From assembly GCA_017562135.1 (NCBI GenBank), contig QEYB01000003.1, positions 372,001-436,000 on the forward strand: a DNA stretch of 64,000 bases, given 5' to 3'. The DNA comes from Dipylidium caninum. Its lineage: Eukaryota; Platyhelminthes; Cestoda; Cyclophyllidea; Dipylidiidae. The translations under genes were made by a program, and so were the position numbers. This document shows, piece after piece, positions 1-21,600 of the stretch. Every line of letters begins with the position of its first letter. Positions within the stretch are counted from its first letter, which is position 1. Below the pieces are notes generated by a model. It saw nothing but the letters and a program-made list of their open reading frames with translations. It was not told the origin of the DNA and did not search any database.

Positions 1-3000
1 ACCTGGTCCTCACAGGTAGTTCAGCTGGCCTCCAGGCTGCACCGGCTTCGTCGCCGCCGCGTCGGCAGCAGTGGAGGGGGCACGTGCGGCGGAAGCAGTT
101 GGACTGCGGCGGTCGGTGACACTGCCTCAGACTCTTCAGCATCTTCTCGGGGCTTCCGTTCGCGTCTGTCCATACGCCCCCGCCTCGGGCGCTCCTCTTT
201 CGGAACTTCGACTACCGACTACACCTCCAGCAGCGAGCAATCGTGCACCGGTGATACCGTCATTTACCTCGGGGGCGGAGTGAGTGAAACCGAGAGTTCT
301 CTTGGCCCACGGGGTTTGGCCGACGGCAGCGTCGTGCATTCCGCGGACGAGTGGAAGAAGTGTGCCAGCTCCGGAGAGGAGGGAACCCTGCGACGCTCAA
401 GTGTTTCGGGCAAGGGTCGTCTCGGCGGTTTTGCGACACAGGCAGAAGGAGGGGTGCGTTTTTTTAAGTTAGCTTACCTATCCGTCAGCCGTGGGAGCCC
501 TGAGTCCGAGGATTTTTCGGTACAGGCCACTCTTCGACAAGGCGGACTGATAAAACGTGTAACACCGCGCACGAATGCAACAGCATGGCCGCGGGCAGCT
601 GCTGTGCGTAAAGGCAAAGAGGTGGTCAGTTCGACGGAGGAAACCTGGGTCGATGGTCCAAACGCGATGGTGGTGGAGAAACAGCAGTGTGCCTCCGTCC
701 GGACAGCACACACTGGCAGTTCCGAGGACGCGCCCCCCCCTGCTCCGCCATACTTTGGGTTCGCCCACCGCATTGTTCCCCAACATCCTCTCGCACTTTC
801 TGCAGATGTGGCCAAAGTATACCTGGCTCCAGAGGAGCCTACGGCACCGCACAGCGCCCCAATTGAGGTGGTTATCAAGGAGCCGACTTATGCTTCTATC
901 GACGAGGTGAAAGGCTGTGTTAGCGGTGAAAGTAGTGTCACGGGGAGTTGCACCTTGTCTTCCTCCTCTTCCGACGGTGAAGACAATGAGGACGATCACC
1001 CGCGTGTAATGAAAAGCGCCGACGGGGATGTGAGGGCTGTCAGTGATGGAGCAGGTGGTGGGAGCAGAGGGTTCGGCGTGCTCTCCGACATCAGTGAGCG
1101 CACCGAGGAGACCGAGGGCGGAACCTCAGCACCAAGCAGCGTCACCGGTGGAGGACTCGAGGTGCGAGATAACCTTCTTCTCGACTTGGCCATTCAAAAG
1201 AGCAGTCTCTTGCGCGACGATGACAAGGAAGCTGATGGTGAGCCAGACACCCGGCCTATTTTTCTCCAACTGGGCCCTCTCTCCCAGATGGCATTTCACC
1301 CCGCTTGTCTGCTGAGTCACTTTCTCCTCGGCTAGAGTTGGAATTCCGTCGCTACTCGCCGTGTTGATTGGCTTCTTTGTGCCACGAGGCGACTCCTTTA
1401 GACAGCCGCCATTCCTTCTTCCATGTAAAGCATCGTGGACGAGATTCACGTGATACAAAGCTATTTTTTGTGAAGTAGTCCACATAGTTTCTGCCTTGCA
1501 GGTCTAAAGCACAATTTCGCCCGGCACTTCACCGACAGCCTGCACGAGAGTCTGCAGCCTCCCTCCCGTCCGGCCTCCTCTGCACCTCCACAGGTACGCC
1601 ACTGCATCGTCATGCGTTATCGCTGGCGGCCCGTGTTGACGATCTGATGCCTTGTATTTAGCGCGAGTGTAACAGTGCTGGACTGCAGCCTGCGATCCCA
1701 GCGACTGAGAGCGACTTGGCGGTTTCAGCGCGCCACCCTGGGTATGTTCTGTTACGCGTCTTGGCCTACTTTTGCCTTAGGCAATATGTACTTGTCTCCC
1801 TTCCTCTCACCAGAATTCCAGGTGCCCCTCCTCCCGCGTTAAAGGAGAAGAGCACTTCCACGGACTCTCCTAAGGTGGTCCCGGCACGCACTCATCCGTC
1901 GGCCTGTCATTTAGACAGGCCGAGACACTCCCCACCCCAGAGGAAGCCAACTAACGCAGCCTCGTCGTTTGATCGAGTTGCTGCGTGGGTGAAAGATGTT
2001 AGCTATGATTTGAGCCACGTGCAGGACGAACACCAGTCAGGCCAGTCGTCTTCTCACTCGCATCCCGAGAGTCGCTCCTCCTCGTGTCACCGATCATGCT
2101 GCTCCCGACGTCATCGCAGCCACCGCAAGAAAAGGCACCACCGACACCACCGCCACCACCGTCGTCACGAAACCGCTTGCGCCAAATGCACAGAGGACAC
2201 GTGTACGCTGTGTGACGTCGCGGACCGATGCTGCTCCCGAATTTGTCAAAAGTGCTCCTACTGCTACGAAGAACGCGCTCCAACTGGCAAACACGCCTCT
2301 GAGCCGTCAAATCACGGCTCCGCCTGCAATGCCGTGTCCAGAGCTAAGGCCGCTAGACCTCATCCACACCCTGCGGTTGCCCAGTACGCCTCCCAGCTGC
2401 GCACCTGTCTCTTTGGACGCACCTGTTCGGCCCAATTTTACTGTTGTTAAATAATTCCTTCTGCAGGTCTCCCCAACGCTGCATTGCGACGCAGAAGGCA
2501 GCATCGGTCTCCCCCGACCCCGTGGTTATCCAGAGGACCGTTTCTTTCCCATGGATCCCAATTCAGATGTCGAGGTCTTCAACAGCTCATTCCTCCGTGT
2601 GCCAACCCCCGCCACCGCCGCAACCCTTCTGGTCTCCCATGTACGCGCCCCAGCCGCCGCCTCCTCGGCCCGCTCCAGTGCAGTACCACCCCTGGTCCCT
2701 GCCCACCTCGCCCTACCTCCAGTCGTCTATGCAAGTCTGGTCCACACAGCTGCCGCTGCCGTCTTCCTCCGACCTCTCCCAAACGGCGCCTCATCTCCCC
2801 TACCACTGCGCAAGACGGCAGAGCAACTCTGTGGAAGCTGCCACCCCGGCCCACACTTCTTCGTCCTCCGTTTCTGCCCCCTTGCAGGAAACGAAAAAGT
2901 CCAAATTTTTTACTCTACCCTCAATCCTATGCTCTCTACGCCGATGGCACGCACGTAGGAAGGACCGAAGGAATAAAAAGTCATCGGACACTGTGCCACT

Positions 3001-3981
3001 TGAGAAAGGAGTGGTAGTGGAAAGAGAGGGCAGAAGTGTAGAAGGCGGAGGAGGAGGAGGGTCGCTGCTGGCGATTCCGCTGCGAACCAGCGCCTCTCTC
3101 CCCGGGGCATACTCTCGTCCCGATCTACCCCGGGCCTCGGGCAGCGACCTGGGCTTCGGCCACCCGCCGCAATACTACCCCTACTACTCGTCCTTCGCCC
3201 CACACCTCCACCCCATGTTCCAGCAGACACCGCAAATGTGTGCCGGCGACCCGTCGGCGTTTATGAGTCAAATGCGCCAGAGTCTCTCCACATATCGAAC
3301 GTAGGCCTTTTATCTCCTCCTGTTGAAGATTTTTGTGCAATTTTGACTTTGAGGTTGCATTACTGTGGGCGCTCCACATTCCTATACGCCGATTACGCTT
3401 TTTTTACTTCCAAGTCGTAGACGCCAAGTTCTTTATGCCATTTGACTACAAAATATGTTTCCATTCGTCGCATCTTTTGACTCCCCACATGCATTCCTTC
3501 CAAAGCGGAGGCCTCGGATACAAATACACCTCAGGTGGTTATGTCCTCTCAAGAGAATTTTCACAGTCAGGACATGGAGGCGGTGTTAGTACCACCATAA
3601 CCTCCAAAGCGCATAATATGCCGTGTCCCGTTAGCGTAAAATAACAGCTAAAGTTTCGATATCTACTTTAGAAGCATTCGGTCTGGTGGGATGGCGCACA
3701 AAGACAACCGAGGAGGGGACAGGGGAAGCAGTGGCTATGAAAGTTGTGTCCGGGGTCTTGGGGGAGGTAGCGGAGGCTCTGGTGGTTGCGGCGGTGGCGT
3801 CGGAGCTGGAGGCAGCAGTGAGGTCTCCTCTGCTCACACCGACTCTGTGGACTCGTTTTCTTCCTGTTGCCATCAACAACAACAACATCACTTCCACACT
3901 TCACAAGAAGGCGTCTGCTCTTCTAATCAGCGCTTCTTGCCTTCTACTCAACCTACTCTCTCCTCGATTCCCAGTGAGTGA
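1..3981 (+). CDS. KIF26: KIF26-type kinesin, 3' part (5' end outside the window)
   Basis: Supported coding exons are 1-1237, 1502-1593, 1689-1741, 1814 to about 2440 (end unresolved), 2467-3300 and 3672-3981; the phases I could test agree. Residues 1-20 read as the end of a kinesin motor domain (QLASRLHRLRRRR). Shortly after comes TSSSEQSCTGDTVIYLGGG, which closely resembles the stretch following the motor in vertebrate KIF26A/B (SSSSEQSCDTVIYVG). The rest is a long Ser/Pro-rich tail. Exon 4 encodes a His-rich run followed by a Cys-rich cluster (CAKCTEDTCTLCDVADRCC). The last exon carries RGSSGYES, also found in KIF26 tails, then a Gly-rich run. KIF26 proteins are atypical kinesins thought to bind microtubules with little or no ATPase activity. 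Whether the motor here lacks catalytic residues cannot be seen. The last exon ends in a stop, but a good donor (GTGAGT) at about 3973 leaves further exons possible. Family assignment is fairly sure, some exon ends are not. Confidence 0.68.
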
Positions 3982-5092
3982 TCGCAATACTCGAACAAAT
4001 CCACGATAAAAGTAGGCGCATCAAATGTGTACAGCTTCGCAATTCCATTCCCACAACTTTACCGGTAACGCTAGGATTGTGTAATTAAGTCTGCTTCCGA
4101 ATCTGCCTCCCAGTCCGCCTATGTCGACATTAACCGAACAAATTGTCAACTGCCATTGGGAGATTAGTAGATATCCACTGCCCTCCATCCCCATTAACAC
4201 CTGGTTGCTTAGCAGCGGCAAAAGTTCTGCTGTCCAATATCAAGGACAGTTGCTGCTCCTGTATCATCTAAGTCCTTCTCGGTTGTAGAGCAAAGAGTGA
4301 CTAACGTGGTCAACCAAAACCGCCTCGAGCCCATGCCTGGTACCGGTCAGCTGCGGTGATCGTGAACGAGTTCACAGGTGAAGTCTCGCTACTTAAAATA
4401 TGTTGAGTAGCTCTTTACGTACCATTCAAATTATGTGTTTTCTTGATCTAGGGTTTTTTCCAAAAGGCGCTGCCAGGGCGACCATAATTTGTACATTTTG
4501 CCGCAAGTCCCAAACCGCGGTGCTCGGATGAACATTTGCAAACATGGCCATCTGACCGCGATCATAAGCATTCATGACACATTTTCCGCAGCCTCTTTTA
4601 CTTGCCTTCTCAATACGCATTGCCCCCAATCCTTGTGCCGCTGTGGAATGGGACGAGTCGCCTGTGGGGAAGGCGAAGGAATCCATCTGTCGTAAAATAG
4701 CAGCAGCAGCATCTCATTAAGTACACCACCCTTGCGGTTATGCGTCGCACAATCCCCACACACCATAGGGGCCGCCCACGAGAGACAACGCCTTTTCTCG
4801 GCGTCACAAATGAAAAAGGAAACATTGTGTTGCGCCACGCCGCCCTAGGGGACCTGTGTCCAAGTCGTAAACAAAGACACCGGTGCCTCAATAGATTCTG
4901 CTAGTGGACGCGAGGAGCGGGACCAAAACAGGTTCTGAACACTGCAATCTTTAACCAGTTCGCTGGAGGGGCTAAGTACATCGAGAAGACTCCAGGTACA
5001 CCTCCCAACTTAACAGGAAGCTTGCTATTTAATTACCAGAGTCGTGGCTACAAAAAGGCCAAAAGGGGGAGAAAGTCACACATCTCGATGGT

Positions 5093-5098
5093 TTTATT
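5093..5098 (-). terminator. Candidate poly(A) signal for PKC
   Basis: AATAAA on the minus strand, about 830 bases downstream of the PKC stop codon. Hexamer only; no transcript evidence. Confidence 0.3.
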
Positions 5099-5378
5099 GT
5101 GTAAGTCAAAGAAAAGCAAGGTGAAGAGGTCTGAAATGCATACAGTAAATTCTCTGAGGAGAGGGTTGGGTGGCGAACATTCTGGAGCCACTGCGAAGAC
5201 CCGAGGGCCAGAGACAGTGAGGCATTAAAACAGGAGTAGACGAAGGAATGAAATCAACGGCACCATCATCATCTCAATCGTATTAAGTTACATATGTATA
5301 TATCACCACAAATTGGGGTAGTAATTGAATCTGTTGAGTCGGGGGAGAGGCACACAAAAGGCTGGGAAGGGTGGTGGG

Positions 5379-5384
5379 AATAAA
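5379..5384 (+). terminator. Candidate poly(A) signal for the kinesin gene
   Basis: AATAAA on the plus strand, 1.4 kb after the last supported kinesin exon. The distance is long, so unless another coding exon lies between them this may be a chance hexamer. Confidence 0.2.
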
Positions 5385-5931
5385 ATGCAGAAGTCCAGCT
5401 GCATTTCTCACATCAGCATCTGTGTAATTATAGTTAGTAGTGTTATTATGAGTGTTTGCTAGTATAAGTTTCGGCATTATACTCAGTACTAATGGTCACG
5501 CGCATGCACGGAAGCGACGGGATGAGTCGGGGCAGGGGAAAGACGGGCCCGGGTTCTGGGAGGATATGGAAGATCACAGGTGTGAGGGGCAGACCGCAGG
5601 GGGGGATGGGCCCGTACGCGCGCTCGTTGGGAGAGGCAAGAGAGTGAGGCAGTGAAGAGAGAAATCGGACAAGCGGACAACAATGTGGATTAGAAAGACG
5701 AAGCAGGAACCCGACTGTGGCCTTGCGAGTATCTTGGACATGTACAGCAAGGGGGGCGGATGCGAGGATGACGGCGGTGATCGAATGAATTGATGAAGGT
5801 CGTTATTGCACACATACAGAGGTCGTGGAAGAGTGGTTGCGCTAATCTAGACAGAGGAGGCGCTCAAAACCTGGGTGAAGCAAATAGGCAGGCGAGTGGA
5901 GGCGTGGGATAGGGTTGTTGGGCGAAGAGAG

Positions 5932-16569
<10,638 letters not shown>

Positions 16570-18691
16570 TTGAAAAATTACTGGAATTGGACTGGTAGAA
16601 GAATCATATTTTATTAGTAAACACGGAGGACCGATAGGTATCCTAGGTCATCGTATCAATAGCTGCCGTATTCGCAACGTTGCCTAACATTAGATTGCGA
16701 CAAAAGAGGTAAGAGAAAATACGAGGGCTCAAAAAAGCCTTATCGAGAAATATTCACATTACGTTCGCCACAATGGACATAGTTGATTGTGCCGCATCAA
16801 GTATTTACGAAAGCCACATAATAGAATGTGAGTTTAGATGGAACAAAAGTTACGAACGAAGAAATAAAGCGTCACTTTTGCAATGATATTACTCTATTAA
16901 TGCAAAATACAATGCAACCCTAAGCTTGTCATAGACAGGGCCGTATGAAGTTGAACAGAGATATAGAAAACGAGAGAAGCAAGTATACAATACTCAGGAG
17001 GGATCTCACTTTTACAGGTGTATTAAATCCGCCTAGTTAGAATAAGAAAACAGACGCGACCAATCAAAGTAAACCCGGCGACCATCAAAATACGCGCTTC
17101 GCCATACCTAGCCGTACGAGCTGCTCCAAACAAAGAAGGAGGACAAAATTTACTTCCATTAATGATTATAAGTTCGCATCATAGTGACGCAGAGAGCAAA
17201 ATTTAAAATAAAGCGTTTAGCGGTACGCAGCAAATATAAGTTTTATTGTTTGTTTGGCGGAATTTAAAGGAATTGAGTCCTCATAGCTAAGAGTGTAACC
17301 GGTTTGAGGACCATTAATCTACAGTTAAGCAAACCAAATAGAACCTGATTTTGCTTGTTGAAAGATAATGTGCGCCCAATAAGAAATGTAAAAGACACTA
17401 TCCAGCAAACATAAGGCAGCATAACTGAAGCCACCGCAGGTTAAATAGGCCAAGAATTAAAATAAATTGGTTAGGCGCCTTGGTTCGCGCTTGAAGATGG
17501 GGAACACTGAGTTAACCAGGCGCAACTAGACGAAATTTCCTCATCTTTTTGAGCGGTTTACATAGACACCGAGGTTCGCAGTTTTTGCTATGGCGAGAGC
17601 CCAGTCGCCGCACTTCGCGATCAAGAGGAGCATGAAGCAATGTGGTTCTGATTTACTAGGCTGAAAGCCGTCTGGGCGACTTATAATAATATCACTTATT
17701 TGAAGACTGTAAACATTGTAGACCCGAATGAGTATTTGCTGTACAACTATTAAATGAAGGCTTAAATACCTACCCTAATCGCTTATTTGTCATTGACTTT
17801 TAAAAGATATTTGTAATGCATTGTGTGCATTTAAAGTTTACTGATTAAAATTTATATTTCCTTGTTATTAGCAAGTATTAAACGAAGGGCCTTGGCGCTG
17901 ACCTTGAAAGTTTTAAACCGTCAATGCTAATTTGCCTGATTCGAAACCCGGAGTTCTGTCGATTTAATTTTTATTTGCTATTTCGAGTTTTTCGTACATT
18001 TTGCCTCTTTAAAAAAATTGTTTTCTGCAGTTATTGATTTTTAACTTTTATATTAATGGCGTTTTTGTGGTATGTTTCGTTTTTGATCGAAAGCTATCCC
18101 TTCATTTGTGTACTCCCGAACCTCTTGGCGATTTTCATCAATTTCAGCAACCTATATCTGTCTCTCAACCTAATTGACCCACTACTATGCCGCAAGATAT
18201 TGTTTTACTTTACGTATTTTTATATTTGCCCTGGTTTGTCACTTATCCGGTCTCAATTGTCTGACCCATCCTCATCACATCTTTGAATTCTGAAATTTTT
18301 TCCCACATTTAGGTTACTTTTACGTTGTTGATACCTTGAAATTCAATTTTATGGGTTGATTACTGTTCTCAATGCGTCTTTTGTTTTTTGAATAAAACTG
18401 CTATACCATTTTTAGATTTATGTACAATGATAAAATGCCGGTGCCTTTTTCTCATTATTGTAGAAGCTCTTACCTTACTCCCCAATCGTTGTGTAGAACT
18501 TTATCTTCTTATGCATTATTATTTAATGCTATGTATTACTGTATAGATGCAGAGTTTATGAGCAGACTTTTTCTTCATTCATTTGTCTGTCTTATAACCA
18601 AGCTTGTTTAGTTTGTCCAGATATGTGTTTGTTCGATTTCAGTAATGCCCTGCATAATTTTTTCTGTTTTAGCTGGAATACTTATAATCCA
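16570..18691. promoter_or_regulatory. Divergent spacer between PKC and glypican
   Basis: About 2.1 kb separate the two start codons, which point away from each other, so the 5' untranslated regions and promoters of both genes should lie here. The sequence becomes strongly AT-rich toward the glypican start. I saw no clear TATA arrangement or protein-like ORF. An ATG at 18623 is in frame with the glypican start at 18692 and would add 23 residues. Confidence 0.45.
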
Positions 18692-21600
18692 ATGATTCTT
18701 CGGAAATGCCTATTAAACATTCTTCTTATATATTCGATTTTGCAGCCGGTATTTCCATTTGTTAATCCAAACTGCTCCATTATTCGGAGGCAGTGGTCGG
18801 CGTATATGGGAAAAGGTATGCCCACAGGCAAAAGATGTAGGTTGGTTTCCTTTCACAATTTTCTATAGTTAATGAGAACGTTTGTAATGACGCGAACAAC
18901 GGCGGACCTGACACTTGTTGTTCGCTTGAAATGTTGGCGGGCATGTTCGAAACGAGCGAACATGAGGCCCGAAAAATTTTGAGTAATCTGTTGGAAACCG
19001 TCGGTGAAAAATTCCGCAACGACACAATTGTTTTAAAATGTAAGTAGTTTTTCTTGTCCTGCATTTGCCTATAGCTTTCGTCACTGATACCCTCGGCTCA
19101 ACAATGGAGCAGCTACATACTCAGCTGCGTACCGATTTTAAATACAAGTTTAGAGCGCACGAAGAGTTCTTTATAAGTTTTTTCACAACAATACAGTCGT
19201 ATTTATTCGGGAATGTGGATGAGTTGCCGCATTTGGTGTCCTCATTCTTCGATCAACTCCTCCTTAGAATCACCCAAATCCTTTTGAGTTCAAACTCAAC
19301 AGACACCCACACCAGGTGTGTAGCCGATGCATTAAGGTATAAGCAGCCCTTTCTTCGAATACCCTCAATCATCACGAACATGACTATGGAGGCTTTTCCT
19401 CCCGTCCGTATGGCAATAAATTCCATGGCCTTCGCTCGAGAAGCTCTTCTTGCTGTCTCTATCACTGTAAGTTTGCTGCCTCCGCAGTAATGTCCTTATG
19501 TTTATTACAGTTTGACTCTTTCGACTATTTTTGCTGGTGCTGAAACTTTCAGATTATATTTGGGTCTTTATGCAAGCACAAGCCAATGAAATCATGCTTG
19601 TGACTTCTTTCGGGACATGTTTAGTCTGGGCGTTATGATCACTTCTTTCTTGAAAGCGCTTATTTTCCTTAATGAGAATTGACTTTATTAAACAGATACA
19701 TCCTCCTCAAGAATGCTTTGTTGAATACCAACGTCTGAGATTTTGCAGCCTTTGTGCTGGTCTAATGACTGCAAATCCGTGCGAGTCGAAATGCGATCAG
19801 CTAGCTGAAATATGCGCGTCCCAACAACTGGCTTTGGGCGCACCGTGGAAGAACTTTGTTTGTAGGTTTTTTTGACCGTTTTTTTGCATTCTTCTTACCA
19901 TTTTTAATATTTCTGATGACACATCTATCCCCATTGTATGCGGAGAAAAGGCTTTATTTTAATGTTTTGTTAAGATATCTCTCTGTTGTCTCTGTGTAAC
20001 AATTTATTAAGCTCTTGTTTCTATGACTCTGCCTATGCATTGGGTAAAGTAATAAGCCTTTTCGAATTCCTTCGCGGCCCTTTATTGGATGATCTCAATG
20101 AAATGGCTGGTGCCCAAACGCGGACCATTTTCCATATGGTCAAGTGGTCTTTCGCGTTCAATTAACTAAATTTCCTACCTTTATCGAGTGTTTTTGCATT
20201 AAACTTTAGTTTATCTGCCACTAGCTTGCTTTCCCAAAGAGCTTTTAGGTAAATGATTTGTTTTGGTTTGTCGAATATGTCTAAAATACCAGGAGATGCG
20301 AAGTTCGAAATGTCGATAAAGAAGCGCAACGCCTTCTTGTTCTCTTTCTTCTGAACATTTTCCTCTCACCGGTCTCTTAGAGCTATGCAACACAGTCGCC
20401 TGGTGGCACTGTAGTGATGCAGAAAACTGGTTATTTTGCTTTCACGGAAGGAGCTGTGAGTGCAGATGAGCGGTGTTGATGAGGTGTCTCTCCTCGATCA
20501 ACAGATCACTGTTTGAAACTTAGCTGCTGCGAGCTGCATGCTTCCACTAACGTCGGCCTTGGCAGAAGTGGTGGTTGCATTTTCTTTGTACTAAATGCGT
20601 AGTTTTTACCTTTTTTCTGTCTTTTCCACCGTTTCACTAAAAGGCATGTATCTGTTAAGCTTCATCATTCAATGGCCCACAAACCTGCGATGATTGGAAA
20701 GTGATTTGCCTATTGTCAAAACATCCAGAGAATGAAAAACGTTCTATCACCCCACGGATATGGAGAACTCTCGTCCCATGTGTTCCCTAATTTAGCCACC
20801 TCAACTGCCCATCGCACAGCTACGACATAAATCAAAAAGCCGTAATAATAAAAAACAGGAAAAAAGGCTACCAACACGGAAAAGGCTTGTCCTTTGTTCC
20901 CAAAACGTATATCACGATCTTGGCTTTCCCCTTTACCTCGTTTGAGGGTGTATCTGGGGCGGAGGACGAGTTATTTGCTCTATTGCATGCAAGATGGGCT
21001 CTTAAATTTAGTTCCTGCCGCAAAATGCTGCGTCCCCCCTTTTTATCCCCTTCCACTTTCAGTGGAGAAATGTTGTGGCCGCAACCGTTCGGGTTTTATG
21101 ACACTAATAATCTCTCAAGACGCATCCCACCATGAAGGGAGGACTCTTTCCGAGGTGCAAACATTCCGCCACTGAGCACTTTGCTTTGGTGTTATTAAAA
21201 AGTCCTCTTCATTCAAGAGGTTGGCGTAGATTCCGGACCGTCTTCATATTTGCTATGATCACTTCTTTTTTCTAATTTATTTTTTTATCGTGGTCCTCTG
21301 TCTCTTAGCCAAAAAACCACCTCTTTTACACATAATTTCATTCTCATTCTTAATTTTTCTCATTTTCGCTAATTTCCATTTCGCTGCGTAACTTTCACTG
21401 TCGTCAGGTAGTAGCTGTCACTTGTTAGGTTGTCTGTCACCTGTATTGCCATTATTCTTAGAAACTTATATTCTCGTCCTAATGGAAGTAGTCCCTATTC
21501 ATGTGGGGCCAAGCATTCCAAAAGGTCCTCATTGTATATTTGAGTATCCGCTTCTTTTACTTCGCCTCCTCCGCCCGGTCTCCCCACAGAACGTCTCGTC

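Larger units (their letters stand above)
3982..5931. other. Convergent 3' spacer between the kinesin and PKC genes
   Basis: No ORF here looks like a protein. The stretch probably holds the 3' untranslated regions of both convergent genes. An AATAAA lies on the plus strand at 5379-5384 and an AATAAA on the minus strand at 5093-5098. If both are used the two transcripts would overlap by roughly 290 bases. Confidence 0.4.

Noticed and set aside
454..488. Possible 35-bp mini-intron in the first kinesin exon
   Set aside because: It has GT...CAG ends and the right size, but its removal shifts the frame into an immediate stop, whereas reading through stays open to the next supported donor.
478..999. 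173-codon antisense ORF in the first kinesin exon
   Set aside because: It is the reverse of a coding exon with clear kinesin-tail identity.
17937..17957. tRNA T-arm-like sequence
   Set aside because: The surrounding bases do not fold into acceptor, D and anticodon arms.
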